DNA from: Dyella halodurans
Lineage (GTDB): Bacteria > Pseudomonadota > Gammaproteobacteria > Xanthomonadales > Rhodanobacteraceae
NCBI RefSeq assembly: GCF_026283925.1
Contig: NZ_JAPDPF010000004.1
Coordinates: 372,001 to 436,000 of the forward strand
Direction: 5' to 3'
DNA length: 64,000 bases
Position numbers and translations under genes: made by a program. Below the pieces are notes generated by a model. It saw only the letters and a program-made list of their open reading frames with translations, was not told the DNA's origin and did not search any database. Shown here piece after piece: positions 10,928 through 23,454 of this stretch. The stretch's first letter is position 1. Every line of letters starts with the position of its first letter.

Positions 10928-11557
10928 TCAGAAGACCTTGTAGACCTGGCCGGTCTGCAGGCCTTCCACGCTGCGGCTGTACGCCAACGCCGAGCGGGCC
11001 GCCGTTACCGGCTCGAAACCGCGGAAATACGGCGCGTAATCGCCCATCGCCTCGACCAGCACGTTCGGGCTCACTACATTGATGCGCAAGCCGCGCGGCA
11101 GCTCGATCGCCGCCGCCCGCACGAACGCTTCCACCGCGCCGTTGACCAGGCTGGCGGAGCTGCCCTGGGCGATCGGCTGTTCGGCCAGGATGCCGGTGGT
11201 CAGCGTGATCGAGCCGCCATCGCGCAGATGGTCACGCGCGGCCAGGGCCAGATTGACCTGGCCCATCAGCTTGTCGGTGATGCCGAGCGTGTGCTTGGAC
11301 TCGCCGAACGGCGCGGCGGCGAAGTCCGCCAGCGGCGCGAACGTGACGCGACCAGCGGTGCTGATCACGGCATCCAGCTCACCGGCCTGGGCCAGTCCCT
11401 GACGGATGCTGGCCACGTCGGTGAGATCCATGCGCACGTCGCCGGACTGACGTCCGGCGCTGATCACTTCGTGGCGCTGGCCCAGCTCGGCCGCTACGGC
11501 GCTGCCGAGGGTGCCGGAGGCGCCAATCAGCAGGATGCGCAGACGTCGCTCGGCCAT
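10928..11557 (-). CDS. Atypical short-chain dehydrogenase between recA and recX
   Basis: A 209-residue SDR-fold protein. The Rossmann nucleotide motif GASGTLG is at residues 13-19, and the later strand and loop segments (VISTAGRV, GGSITLTTGI, INVVSPNVLVEAM) are recognisable. The catalytic YxxxK signature is absent: the region reads ASLVNGAVEAFVRAAAIELP, so the usual Tyr and Lys are missing, as in a known clade of divergent SDRs. Enzymatic activity is therefore uncertain. Its ATG is two bases after the recA stop, with GAAGAGAT as a possible ribosome-binding site inside the end of recA, so it is probably translationally coupled to recA. Its substrate is unknown. Confidence 0.85.
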   Translation of the reverse strand: MAERRLRILLIGASGTLGSAVAAELGQRHEVISAGRQSGDVRMDLTDVASIRQGLAQAGELDAVISTAGRVTFAPLADFAAAPFGESKHTLGITDKLMGQVNLALAARDHLRDGGSITLTTGILAEQPIAQGSSASLVNGAVEAFVRAAAIELPRGLRINVVSPNVLVEAMGDYAPYFRGFEPVTAARSALAYSRSVEGLQTGQVYKVF

Positions 11558-11559
11558 GC

Positions 11560-12597
<1,038 letters not shown>

Positions 12598-12719
12598 CGT
12601 CTTGAATCCTGGGGTGGCAGTGAATGAGTGCATGATGCCCGCGGGTAGTCTCACGGACTGCGATCTGTAATTTCGGAGTATCCCACAATGGTGAAGCGGG
12701 TCAGGGAGGCCCTGGCGAC

Positions 12720-13226
12720 TCAGTCCGTCAGGACTTTGAGCACCCCATTGAGCGCCGCGGCCACGGTCTGCCGACGCACCGCTTCGCGATCGCCATCGAA
12801 GCGGAACAACTTGGCGAAGGCGTAGCCACCGCGGCGCTTCCAGCCGATCCATACCGTGCCGACAGGCTTTTCCGCCGTGCCCCCAGTGGGACCGGCAATG
12901 CCGGTCACCGCCACAGCTACGCCGGCGCCGAAGCGGGCCAGCGCGCCGGAGACCATCTCCAGCACGGTTTCCTCGCTGACCGCACCGGTCAGCTCCAGCG
13001 TGCGCGGATTGACCCCCAGCAAGGCCTCCTTGGCGCCATAGCTGTAGGTCACCACGCCGGTATCGAACCAGGCCGAGCTGCCGGGCAGGTCGGTCAAAGC
13101 CTTGGCGATCCAGCCGCCGGTGCACGACTCGGCGGTCACCAGCATCAGGCGCCGCTGCTGCACGCTGGCGGCCACCTGCTCGGCCAGGGCCAGCAGGTCG
13201 GCATCGCTGGGAACAGACAACTCCAT
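12720..13226 (-). CDS. pncC: CinA-family nicotinamide-nucleotide amidohydrolase (PncC)
   Basis: Deamidates nicotinamide mononucleotide to nicotinate mononucleotide, recycling NMN produced by DNA ligase and other enzymes. The 168-residue protein is the stand-alone CinA C-terminal domain, with [23 protein letters not shown] near residues 28-50 and [21 protein letters not shown] in the middle. CAGGAG lies seven bases before the ATG at 13226. Its place directly upstream of recA on the same strand is the classic cinA-recA arrangement. The N-terminal MoaB-like domain of full CinA is absent, which is normal in gammaproteobacteria. Confidence 0.93.
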   Translation of the reverse strand: MELSVPSDADLLALAEQVAASVQQRRLMLVTAESCTGGWIAKALTDLPGSSAWFDTGVVTYSYGAKEALLGVNPRTLELTGAVSEETVLEMVSGALARFGAGVAVAVTGIAGPTGGTAEKPVGTVWIGWKRRGGYAFAKLFRFDGDREAVRRQTVAAALNGVLKVLTD

Positions 13227-13322
13227 GGGGGAACTCCTGGGGAAGGCAGCTACGCACCACTGCGCAGCCGCCCGTTCTACCCCCTTCCCTGCCTCAGGCC
13301 AAGGCCTTGACGAACGGCAGGC

Positions 13323-14468
13323 TCAGCCGCCCCAGATGGTCTGGGCGTAGCGCAGGAAATTCGTACCGAGGATTTTTTCGATGCGCCCGCTCGAATAACC
13401 CTTCGCCGCAAGCAGCTGCGCCAGCTTCTGGAACTGCCGTGGTCCGCGCAGATCGACCACGAACGGGTAGGTGTCCGGCCGTTCGCCGGCGGCACTGATG
13501 CCGGCCGCCTGGCGCTGGGCGATTTCCTTCGCCAAGGCCGCCTGGTAGACGTTGAGGTCGTCGATCTGGGTCACCGAACCATCGGTGCCGATGCCCACGT
13601 GATCCTCGCCACAGACATTCACCGCATGGTCGATATGCGCCACCACGTCCTCGGCATGGGCGTGCCCCGAAACGTTGAGGAACGGCATGAAGTAGATGCC
13701 GACGAAGCCGCCCCGCTCCGCCACCAGCCTCAGCTCGGCGTCGGTCTTGTTGCGCGGCAGGTTGGCCACCGCACGGCAGCCGGTGTGATTGATCGAGATG
13801 GGCGCGGTGGACGTGCGTGCGGCATCCAGGCAGGTCTGTTCGCCGCTGTGCGAGAGATCGACCATGACCTTGCGCGCATTGAGCCGTGCCACGACCTCGC
13901 GCCCGAACGGTGTCAGCCCGCGGTTTTCCGGCGCCATCGAGCCATCGCCCAGCTGGTTGGCCGGGTTGTAGGTCAGCTGGAACACGCGCACGCCCAGGTC
14001 GGCAAAGATGTCGACGCGCTTGGCGTCGTTGCCCATCATGGCGCCGTTCTGGAAGCCATAGATCAGGCCGACTTTTTTCTCGGCCTTGGCCCGGCGAATA
14101 TCGGCCGCGGACAGCACCTTGAGCACATCGCGCTCATGCTGGCGCACCAGGGCATCGGTAGCGGCGATGTCGCGCACGCTGGCCTCGAACGGATCGTCCG
14201 CCCCGGACACATAACCCAGCGTGATGTTGACCGCGGTAAGCCCGGAAGCGTGCGCTTCCGCCAGCACGCGCGGCGAAAGCTCCGGCACCAGGCCGTCCGC
14301 GCCGCGATTGGGGTCGTCGAGACCACCCAGGGCGTTGATGATGATGCCGCCATCGGCCATGCCGGTACCCTGCGAAACTGCGCCGCGCGCTTCCCACGGC
14401 AGCATCGAAGCGGCTGCCGCCCACGTCACCCCGGTCAGAAACGTCCGCCGATCAATCGTCATCGCCAT
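13323..14468 (-). CDS. Exported membrane-dipeptidase-like (M19) protein
   Basis: Belongs to the renal-dipeptidase/M19 amidohydrolase-fold family. A twin-arginine-like leader (DRRTFLTG, then a hydrophobic Ala-rich stretch) suggests export by Tat. Family features include GVRVFQLTYNPANQLGDG, NARKVMVDLSHSGEQT, SINHTGCRAV, DHVGIGTDG and a C-terminal LGTNFLRYAQ. The N-terminal HxD metal motif of classical M19 enzymes is replaced by INALGGLDDPN, so at least part of the zinc site differs and dipeptidase activity is not assured. The start overlaps the 3' end of the upstream amidohydrolase by 17 bases, so the two are probably translated from one mRNA and may act on related substrates. Confidence 0.85.
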   Translation of the reverse strand: MAMTIDRRTFLTGVTWAAAASMLPWEARGAVSQGTGMADGGIIINALGGLDDPNRGADGLVPELSPRVLAEAHASGLTAVNITLGYVSGADDPFEASVRDIAATDALVRQHERDVLKVLSAADIRRAKAEKKVGLIYGFQNGAMMGNDAKRVDIFADLGVRVFQLTYNPANQLGDGSMAPENRGLTPFGREVVARLNARKVMVDLSHSGEQTCLDAARTSTAPISINHTGCRAVANLPRNKTDAELRLVAERGGFVGIYFMPFLNVSGHAHAEDVVAHIDHAVNVCGEDHVGIGTDGSVTQIDDLNVYQAALAKEIAQRQAAGISAAGERPDTYPFVVDLRGPRQFQKLAQLLAAKGYSSGRIEKILGTNFLRYAQTIWGG

Positions 14469-15855
14469 TGCCCATCTCGTCCTTCGTCACCGGTCGGTAA
14501 TCGGCCCGCGGGTACGCGTGCCCACGCTTCACCGTCATGCGGATACTGCGGATGTTGTTGATGTCCTTCACCGGATCGGCCGACAGCACCGCGAAATTCG
14601 CCAACTTGCCGGCTTCGATCGAGCCCATGTCCTTTGCCTGTCCGGCCGCCTCGGCACCGACCAGGGTGGCCGAGCGAAGCACCTGCAAGGACGGCATGCC
14701 CACGTCATGCGCCAGGAACAAGATCTCGTCGAACACCGCCGGCCAGGCGTCGTTGACGCCGCCGTCGCTGTCGGTGCCCGTCGAGATCGGCACGCCGGCT
14801 TGCCAGGCCTGGCGCACCAGCCGGATCGTGGTCGGCCCGGTGCAACGCAACGGGTGCCGTTCGGGATGCGCCTTGCGCTCGGCGTCATAGCGCACGAACA
14901 AGCTGCCGGTCGCATCCAGGATGGTGCCGTGCTTGAGCATGTCTCGGTAAAGACCCGCCATGACCGGATCGTCGCCGCTCGGCGCCAGCAGCGCCTCGTG
15001 GAACGGCGTGTGGTCCTCATAGGACTTCAGCATCACCGGCTCCAGCTGGTAGGCCAGGTAACAGGCATGGCTGACCACGTCGACACCCGCCGCAATGACA
15101 TCGGCCGGGCGCGTCGGGAACACCGCGCTATGCGCCCACACCATCAGGTGCTGGCGGTGCGCTTCCTGGGTAATGGCGTTCACCAGATCCGGTGGCAGGT
15201 CGGCGTAGACCTTGATGGCCGTGGCCGAGGTACCGCGCGCCAGCGTGACTGCCTCGCGCAAATCGGTCTGCCCGTCGATGGCCTGCATCCACGGACTCTT
15301 GCCCGGCGCCATCCCGAAGCTTGCGGCACCCACGCGCGGATCGGCGAAGAACTCGGGCCCCGCCATCACCGCGGCGTAATAGATATCAGGCGCGGGAATT
15401 TCCCCGGCGCGCGATGCACGAGCCAACTCGCCGACCGAACGCAGATCGTCCGCCATGTCGCGCACGGCGGTAACGCCGGCATAGAGATTGCGCCGCAAGA
15501 CTGCCTGGGCACGCTTCGCATTTGGCGGCGTGGCCATATGCACATGGCTGTCGATCAACCCTGGGATCACGTACTTGCCGTGCAGGTCGACGGTGTGCAG
15601 CCCAGCAGCCTGCGCGCCGGCCAGTGAGCCGTGCGGGCCGACCGCCACGATCCGCTCACCCTGCACCAGGATGTCCTGATCGGGACGCGGCGCCGCGCCC
15701 GTACCGTCGATAACGGTGGCTCCGGCGTAGAGCGTGACGGTATCGGCAGCCGCTGGCTTGGGTGCCTCTTTCCCTGCGGAAAAGGCGACGGGAGCAGCAA
15801 GCGCAAAAACCAGCGCTACCGCCAGATAGGAGGCAGATCGAGAGAGAGTAGACAT
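14452..15855 (-). CDS. Secreted amidohydrolase (imidazolonepropionase/prolidase-like)
   Basis: A metal-dependent hydrolase of the amidohydrolase superfamily, 467 residues. A signal peptide ([16 protein letters not shown]) is followed by the small beta-sandwich portion ([29 protein letters not shown]) and the TIM barrel with HxH motif ([11 protein letters not shown]), later metal histidines ([16 protein letters not shown]) and the acidic ligand region (STGTDSDGG). The C-terminus closes the sandwich ([18 protein letters not shown]). The ATG at 15855 opens on the signal sequence. It overlaps the following M19-like gene. Relatives include Xaa-Pro dipeptidase-like and imidazolonepropionase-like enzymes; the exact substrate cannot be read from sequence. 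Confidence 0.88.
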   Translation of the reverse strand: MSTLSRSASYLAVALVFALAAPVAFSAGKEAPKPAAADTVTLYAGATVIDGTGAAPRPDQDILVQGERIVAVGPHGSLAGAQAAGLHTVDLHGKYVIPGLIDSHVHMATPPNAKRAQAVLRRNLYAGVTAVRDMADDLRSVGELARASRAGEIPAPDIYYAAVMAGPEFFADPRVGAASFGMAPGKSPWMQAIDGQTDLREAVTLARGTSATAIKVYADLPPDLVNAITQEAHRQHLMVWAHSAVFPTRPADVIAAGVDVVSHACYLAYQLEPVMLKSYEDHTPFHEALLAPSGDDPVMAGLYRDMLKHGTILDATGSLFVRYDAERKAHPERHPLRCTGPTTIRLVRQAWQAGVPISTGTDSDGGVNDAWPAVFDEILFLAHDVGMPSLQVLRSATLVGAEAAGQAKDMGSIEAGKLANFAVLSADPVKDINNIRSIRMTVKRGHAYPRADYRPVTKDEMGNGDDD

Positions 15856-16140
15856 GGCGGTCGATCCTACAGGCCGGATTCTCCGCGTCACAACCGTGCC
15901 AGAGGTCAAGGGAGGGGCACGCAACGACCCGCAAACCCCGGCGCTCTCACCGGCCTAGCCGAGCCCCTGCTGCGTTGCCCCGATGGGCGAATCTTCGGCA
16001 AAGCCTTCAAGCAGGAAGGTGGATGCGCCGGAATACATGGTCAGGCATTTGGGTTATCTTGGCGGGCATTTTTCGAGGGGCGCGCCTTGCCCTCCCGCCA
16101 CGGCCAACAACATCGCGTTGGCCCGACAGAACAGCACGTT

Positions 16141-18720
<2,580 letters not shown>

Positions 18721-18780
18721 GAAGCAAGACGCGCAGGCCTCAGGCATGCGCGCCACTTGCTGGCGCCCGCTTTCCCTGCC

Positions 18781-19032
18781 TCAGTGCGGGAACTCCGATT
18801 TCCTGGCATGGCCGATGGCTTCGAGCACCGGTCGCGGCAGCTCGTCCAGGTTGAGAACGACCTTGCCGGAATGCACCGCCCGCACCGCCGCGCGAGGTAT
18901 GACGAAATCACCGCTGTTTTCGATGTAGACGACCAGCGCCGATTCGTCGGCCAGGATCTTGCGCACGGAACCGATGCCGTCTTCGCCATCGGCGACGAAT
19001 ACCAGCGAGCCTTCCTCGATCGTCTCGGCCAT
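18781..19032 (-). CDS. Small conserved protein, PRC-barrel-like
   Basis: Unrecognised 83-residue protein, MAETIEEGSLVFVADGEDG onward. The alternating beta-strand pattern (GSLVFVADGEDGIGSVRKILAD, ALVVYIENSGDFVIPRAAV, KVVLNLDELP) resembles PRC-barrel or DUF2171-like domains that sense or store state through small beta barrels. There is no signal peptide or membrane segment, so it is probably cytoplasmic. It is convergent with mutS, 60 bases from its stop, and stands alone. The composition and codon use match the neighbours. The domain suggestion is an inference from pattern only. Confidence 0.65.
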   Translation of the reverse strand: MAETIEEGSLVFVADGEDGIGSVRKILADESALVVYIENSGDFVIPRAAVRAVHSGKVVLNLDELPRPVLEAIGHARKSEFPH

Positions 19033-19236
19033 GCCGACTCTCCACGCGTTCGTAGCAGGATCCCGATCGTCGACAAGTGGCTGTTGCGCCGACGTGAAAC
19101 CCGCCGCGCGTCCAAAAGACGGTGCGTTTCAAACACCGCACACCCCGTACTCGACGAAGCCGCGGCAACGATCAGAACGGCGACCCGCAAGGATCGCCGC
19201 CCTGTTTTGTCTACAACCGCGTGCTTCGCTTCGAGC

Positions 19237-19812
19237 TCAGGCGGCCAGGTTCGACATGTTCTCTGGCGGCGACTCCAAGGTCGCATTGGCAAGCAGGCTG
19301 GGGATCGTTTCCGCGGACGCGGACAGCGGCACGACGACACCCGGCTGACGCGCCGACAGGCGCCCGAATCCCACCAGCCGGTCGATACTGCGCGCCACCT
19401 CGGCCTGTCCGAACGGCTTGCTGATGAAGTCGTCGGCGCCAAAGCGCTGAACATAGAACTGCTCGGTCGCCTGCTGGTTGCCGCTGATCATCACGATTGG
19501 CACGTGCTGGGTGAGCGGGTCGTGGCGTAGCGCACGCAGCACGGCAAAGCCGTTGATGCCCGGCAGCACGATATCGAGAAAGATCAGGTCAGGCGGCTCG
19601 CTGCGCGCCATCTCCAGCGCCCGCTCGCCATCGGCGGCTCGCGTCACCGCATAGCCTTCGACCTCGAGCATGCGCCCCAGCACGGCCCGGATGGTGGCCG
19701 AATCATCGACCACCAGCACGCGCGCGCCCTGTTCGGCCTTACGCAATACCCCCGGCGCCCGCCCCTCTGTCGCGCCAGCAAGCAGTCGCTTTAAGAATGC
19801 CAAGCCCGTCAT
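19237..19812 (-). CDS. Single-domain response regulator
   Basis: A CheY-like receiver with short extensions, 191 residues. The acidic pair is DD36-37 (VLVVDDSATIRAV), the phospho-acceptor is Asp80 (DLIFLDIVLPGINGF), the switch Ser is in VMISGN and the conserved Lys is 132 (FISKPFG). There is no output domain; the C-terminal 50 residues are low-complexity. The DSATIR motif is typical of PilG/PilH and chemotaxis-type regulators that act by protein contact. I chose the ATG at 19812, which has GGAAGGGGAAGG just upstream; an ATG at 19851 would add 13 residues. No partner histidine kinase is in the window. Confidence 0.88.
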   Translation of the reverse strand: MTGLAFLKRLLAGATEGRAPGVLRKAEQGARVLVVDDSATIRAVLGRMLEVEGYAVTRAADGERALEMARSEPPDLIFLDIVLPGINGFAVLRALRHDPLTQHVPIVMISGNQQATEQFYVQRFGADDFISKPFGQAEVARSIDRLVGFGRLSARQPGVVVPLSASAETIPSLLANATLESPPENMSNLAA

Positions 19813-19842
19813 CGCCTTCCCCTTCCACATCACGTCGAACCG

Positions 19843-19908
19843 AAGCCGCACCTTTGTGCGGCTTCTCGCCGGTGTTGATGCTCCCGCAGATTCGCGCCGG
19901 AATCTGCG
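19843..19908. terminator. Two hairpins between the Hsp15-like gene and the response regulator
   Basis: AAGCCGCAC/GTGCGGCTT (19843-19864) and CGCAGATTC/GAATCTGCG (19885-19908) are perfect short palindromes. They lie after the Hsp15-like stop on the minus strand and could end its transcript, although no T-run follows either. Confidence 0.4.
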
Positions 19909-19917
19909 ATGGGTGAC

Positions 19918-20316
19918 TCACATGGAATCCTTAAGCCGTCGCAATTCTCGACGTTCCTGCTTGTCCGGCCGCCCTGGAGGCGCCATGGCACCGACTAGCT
20001 TACGCTGGGCCTTCGCCGCCTCGCGTGCCGTCACACTGGCTTCGCTTTCGCGATAGAGGGTCTGGGCGTCACTGGCTGGCCCCCGCTTTTCCGACAACGC
20101 CAGCACCTCGACTTCCAGCCGCTCCACGCCCCGACCGATGCGCAGTACGTCGCCCACATGCACGGCCTTGGCCGGCTTGCAGCCACTGCCGTTGAGGTCG
20201 ATCTTGCCGCCGTCGATGGCCTGCTTGGCCAGGCTGCGTGTCTTGAAAAAGCGGGCGGCCCATAGCCATACGTCGGCGCGCACCGGGCCCGTGGATTGCG
20301 ATTGAGCTGATGACAT
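19918..20316 (-). CDS. hslR: Hsp15-like S4-domain RNA-binding protein
   Basis: Hsp15 binds stalled 50S subunits carrying nascent chains and helps recycle them after heat stress. The 132-residue protein has the S4 fold at the N-terminus (VRADVWLWAARFFKTRSLAKQAIDGGKIDLNG, then KPAKAVHVGDVLRI) and a basic C-terminal tail (RRELRRLKDSM), matching HslR in length and layout. I chose the ATG at 20316; an in-frame ATG at 20334 would add six residues, and neither has a clear ribosome-binding site. A small palindrome, GGGCG/CGCCC, lies at 20317-20332 just before the chosen start. Confidence 0.88.
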   Translation of the reverse strand: MSSAQSQSTGPVRADVWLWAARFFKTRSLAKQAIDGGKIDLNGSGCKPAKAVHVGDVLRIGRGVERLEVEVLALSEKRGPASDAQTLYRESEASVTAREAAKAQRKLVGAMAPPGRPDKQERRELRRLKDSM

Positions 20317-20431
20317 GGGCGTATTGTCGCCCATCGGAGGGTCGTGAGCAGCGGTCTCTCGACCTGAAGCAGCGAGCGCTGATGAAACACCGCGTCAATG
20401 CGCGAGGTGAAGCGTCCAGATCCGGCTTTCC

Positions 20432-21334
20432 TCAACCGCCGAGCAACCAATTGCCCAGCGGAACCGTGATCAGCGACAGCACGATGCCCGCGCCAAGTAT
20501 CGTGTTGGCCAGGCTGGGCTCAAGCTTGTACTCGTCGGCAAGAATCGCCGCCGAAATCATCGGTGCCATGCCCGCCTGCAGCACACCCACCGTCAGGGTC
20601 AGCCCGCCGACGCCCGCGGCCGTGCCCAACAACCAGCAGGCCAAAGGGGCAAGCACCAACTTCCAGCCCAGGCCGAGCGTCAGCGCGGAAAGCGGCCGCT
20701 CGCCGAGATGGAACTTGAATTGCATGCCCACCGAGAACAGGGCCAACGGTGTCAGGGTCGCGCCGATGGGCGTGAATACGCTGTCCAGCAAGCTCGGCCA
20801 GCCACCTAGAGCACCAACAATCACGCTCAAGACCAGCGCCAGGAACGACGGAAAGGTAAGAATGCGCCGGGCGATCACGGCCGGTTGCGCTGCTTTTCCC
20901 GCATACAGCGATGCGACCGCCACGCCCGCCGACGCCAGCAAGGGGAAACAACCCAGCTGGTCGGCCACCACCGCCAGCGCCAGCCCTTCCTTGCCATGCA
21001 GCGCCTGCATCATGGGATAACCCATGAACGACGTATTGCCCAGGCCACAAACCAGGGTCAGCGCGCCGATCCGCTGGCGCGACCAGCCCAGCCAGCGGCC
21101 CAGCGTGGCGAACAACAGCCAGCCGCCAAAGAACACCACCCACATCGCCGCCACGGGAAACCACAGCTGCCTGTCGATGCTGACCTTCGGCACCAGCTCC
21201 AGCACCAGGGCCGGCAGCGCGATGTTGATGACCCACCAGTTGATGCCGTGAACGATGCCGGCAGGCGGTTTCGCGTAACGCGCGACCAGCGCGCCCAGCA
21301 GCAGGCAGACGAACAGCAACAGCAAGGTGCCCAT
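20432..21334 (-). CDS. AEC family transporter (auxin efflux carrier-like)
   Basis: An inner-membrane carrier of about ten transmembrane helices, 300 residues. It starts MGTLLLLFVCLLLGALVARY and repeats the AEC pattern of two inverted five-helix units (INIALPALVLELVPKVS in the first, LTPLALFSVGMQFKFHLGE and VLQAGMAPMISAAILADEY in the second). Family members export organic anions such as malate in bacteria; the substrate here is unknown. I chose the ATG at 21334 because AAGGG lies six bases upstream; the in-frame ATG at 21340 would sit directly against that element. It stands alone between the Hsp15-like gene and htpG. Confidence 0.88.
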   Translation of the reverse strand: MGTLLLLFVCLLLGALVARYAKPPAGIVHGINWWVINIALPALVLELVPKVSIDRQLWFPVAAMWVVFFGGWLLFATLGRWLGWSRQRIGALTLVCGLGNTSFMGYPMMQALHGKEGLALAVVADQLGCFPLLASAGVAVASLYAGKAAQPAVIARRILTFPSFLALVLSVIVGALGGWPSLLDSVFTPIGATLTPLALFSVGMQFKFHLGERPLSALTLGLGWKLVLAPLACWLLGTAAGVGGLTLTVGVLQAGMAPMISAAILADEYKLEPSLANTILGAGIVLSLITVPLGNWLLGG

Positions 21335-21473
21335 GGACATCCCTTCGAGCGGAAGGGACGCAGTATAACGAGCGCCGGCAGGCGGCCCTGGCGCGGCCTG
21401 GGTTGGTTTGCGGCCCCGTCATTCCGGCTTGCGCCCTGCAGGACGCCGCACTCGCCGGAATGACGGGCAAGGC

Positions 21474-23345
21474 TTAGCCGACGATCAGGCGATTGAGTCG
21501 CTGCACGAAGGCGGCCGGATCGGGCAGCTGTGCGCCAGCGGAGATCTCCGCCTGATCCAGCAGCAGGTTAGCCAGGTCGGCGGCCTTGGCCGCATCGCCT
21601 TCGGCCTCCACCCGCTTGAGCAGCGGATGCTGGGGATTGATCTCCAGCGTCGGCTTGTTGTCGGGTACGTCATGGCCAGCCTCACGCAATAAACGCGCTA
21701 GATGCGGCGCCATTTCGTAATCCGACAACGCCAGGCACGAAGGCGAGTCGGTGAGGCGAGCGGACACGCGCACTTCGCTCACTCGATCGCCCAGCAGCTC
21801 CTTGAGCTTCTTCACCACCGGCTCGGCCGCCTTGCTGGCCGCTTCCTGCTGTTTCTTGTCGGCTTCGTCCAACGGTAGCTCGCCCTTGGCGACATTCTTC
21901 AGCTTCTTGCCGGCGTATTCATTGAGGCTGCCAAGCATCCATTCGTCGATGCGATCGAACATCAGCAGCACTTCGATGCCCTTGGCCTTGAACGCCTCCA
22001 GCTGCGGACTGCCGACCGCGGCGGTGTAGCTGTCTGCCGTGATGTACCAGATGGTGTCCTGGCCCACCGCCATGCGCAGGATGTAGTCGTCCAGCGAGAC
22101 GGTCTGCACCGCGCCGTCGCCCTTGGTCGAGGCAAAACGCAGCAGCTTGGCGATGCGCTCGCGGTTCGCCTGGTCTTCGGCAATGCCTTCCTTCAGCGTG
22201 TTGCCAAAGGCCTTGTAGAAGGTGGCAAACTTCTCGGGTTCGTCGCGCGCCAGCTTCTCCAGCAGATCGAGCACGCGCTTGATGCATGCCGCGCGAATGC
22301 GCTCGAGCTGACGATTGTGTTGCAGGATCTCGCGGCTCACGTTGAGCGGCAGGTCATCCGCATCGACGACGCCACGCACGAAGCGCAGGTAGTTCGGCAA
22401 CAGCTCCTCGGCCGCGTCCATGATGAAGACGCGCTTGATATAGAGCTTGAGTCCCTTGCGCTCGTCGCGCCCGCCCATCATCAGGTCGAACGGCGGCTGC
22501 TCGGGGATGTAGAGCAGCGTGGTGAAACTCTGGCTGCCCTCGACGCGGCTGTGCGTCCAGGCCAGCGCGTCGTTGAAATCGTGGCCCAACGATTTGTAGA
22601 AGCTCTGGTAGTCCTCGTCGGAGATCTCGTTGCGCGGCTTGGCCCACAGGGCCGACGCGTCGTTGACGGTTTCCCACTCCGCGCCCGGCTTGCCGTCCTG
22701 CTCCTTCGGCATGCGGATCGGGAACGCGACGTGATCGGAATACTTGCGGATCAGCGAGCGCAATTCCCAGCTCTTCAGGAACTCGTCCTCGTCCGCTTTC
22801 AAATGCAGGATCACGGCCGTGCCGCGCTCGGCCAACTCCACCTGTGCCAGCTGGTACTCCCCCTTGCCGTCGCTCTCCCACTTCACGCCCTCGCCTGCCG
22901 GCTGGTCGGCGCGACGGCTGAGCACCGTCACGCGATCGGCCACCACGAAGGAAGAGTAGAAACCCACGCCGAACTGGCCGATCAGGCGCGCGTCGGTCTT
23001 CTGCTCCGCGCTCATCGCTTCGAGGAAGCGGCGCGTGCCGGAGCTGGCGATGGTGCCGATATTGGCCACCACTTCCTCACGGCTCATGCCGACGCCGTTG
23101 TCGCGCACCGTGACCGTACGCGCCTCTGGGTCCCAGCTGACATCGATATGCAGCTCGCCGTCGCCTGCCAGCAACTCGGGGTTTGCGATCGATTCGAAAC
23201 GCAGCTTGTCGCAGGCGTCGGAGGCGTTGGAAATCAGCTCGCGCAGGAAAATCTCCTTGTGCGAGTACAGCGAGTGCGTCACCAGGTGCAGTACCTGGGC
23301 GACTTCGGCTTCGAACTTGCGGGTTTCGGGCGCGGTATTCGTCAT
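21474..23345 (-). CDS. htpG: Molecular chaperone HtpG (Hsp90)
   Basis: ATP-dependent bacterial Hsp90 that remodels client proteins with DnaK. The 623-residue protein has the GHKL ATPase domain (FLRELISNASDACDKLRF, VRDNGVGMSREEV, GQFGVGFYSSFVVADRV), the middle domain (LYIPEQPPFDLM, VDADDLPLNVSREIL) and the C-terminal dimerisation domain. The start MTNTAPETRKFEAEVAQVLHL at 23345 matches the family; the 16-codon upstream extension does not. It follows htpX on the same strand, separated by two hairpins, so the two heat-shock genes are probably transcribed separately. I see no clear sigma-32 promoter. Confidence 0.98.
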   Translation of the reverse strand: MTNTAPETRKFEAEVAQVLHLVTHSLYSHKEIFLRELISNASDACDKLRFESIANPELLAGDGELHIDVSWDPEARTVTVRDNGVGMSREEVVANIGTIASSGTRRFLEAMSAEQKTDARLIGQFGVGFYSSFVVADRVTVLSRRADQPAGEGVKWESDGKGEYQLAQVELAERGTAVILHLKADEDEFLKSWELRSLIRKYSDHVAFPIRMPKEQDGKPGAEWETVNDASALWAKPRNEISDEDYQSFYKSLGHDFNDALAWTHSRVEGSQSFTTLLYIPEQPPFDLMMGGRDERKGLKLYIKRVFIMDAAEELLPNYLRFVRGVVDADDLPLNVSREILQHNRQLERIRAACIKRVLDLLEKLARDEPEKFATFYKAFGNTLKEGIAEDQANRERIAKLLRFASTKGDGAVQTVSLDDYILRMAVGQDTIWYITADSYTAAVGSPQLEAFKAKGIEVLLMFDRIDEWMLGSLNEYAGKKLKNVAKGELPLDEADKKQQEAASKAAEPVVKKLKELLGDRVSEVRVSARLTDSPSCLALSDYEMAPHLARLLREAGHDVPDNKPTLEINPQHPLLKRVEAEGDAAKAADLANLLLDQAEISAGAQLPDPAAFVQRLNRLIVG

Positions 23346-23394
23346 GCGGAAAGACTCTTGAAGAGATCGAACAGGAAGGGGTTCGGCACACACA

Positions 23395-23418
23395 AAGGGG
23401 CCGACAAGGCGGCCCCTT
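23395..23418 (-). terminator. Terminator-like hairpin between htpX and htpG
   Basis: AAGGGGCC and GGCCCCTT form an 8 bp stem around an eight-base loop. On the minus strand it follows htpX and ends CCCCTTTGTGT. The T content after the stem is low, so termination may be partial. Confidence 0.5.
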
Positions 23419-23423
23419 ATCTA

Positions 23424-23448
23424 ACCCTCTCCCTGGTCGGGAGAGGGT
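23424..23448. repeat. Short REP-like palindrome
   Basis: ACCCTCTCCC and GGGAGAGGGT are perfect 10 bp arms around TGGTC, between htpX and htpG. The same CCTCTCCC/GGGAGAGG core occurs at 26265-26295, so it belongs to a dispersed intergenic family. Confidence 0.6.
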
Positions 23449-23454
23449 GAAGGA

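Noticed and set aside
12598..12719. LexA operator upstream of recA
   Set aside because: No CTG-N10-CAG or TTAG-N6-TACTA match convincing enough to report.
12598..13260. N-terminal extension of the recA frame
   Set aside because: Covers cinA in another frame and lacks conservation; MDDNKRR at 12597 is the real start.
14221..15627. 468-codon open frame on the plus strand
   Set aside because: Antisense to the M19-like and amidohydrolase genes; no recognisable protein.
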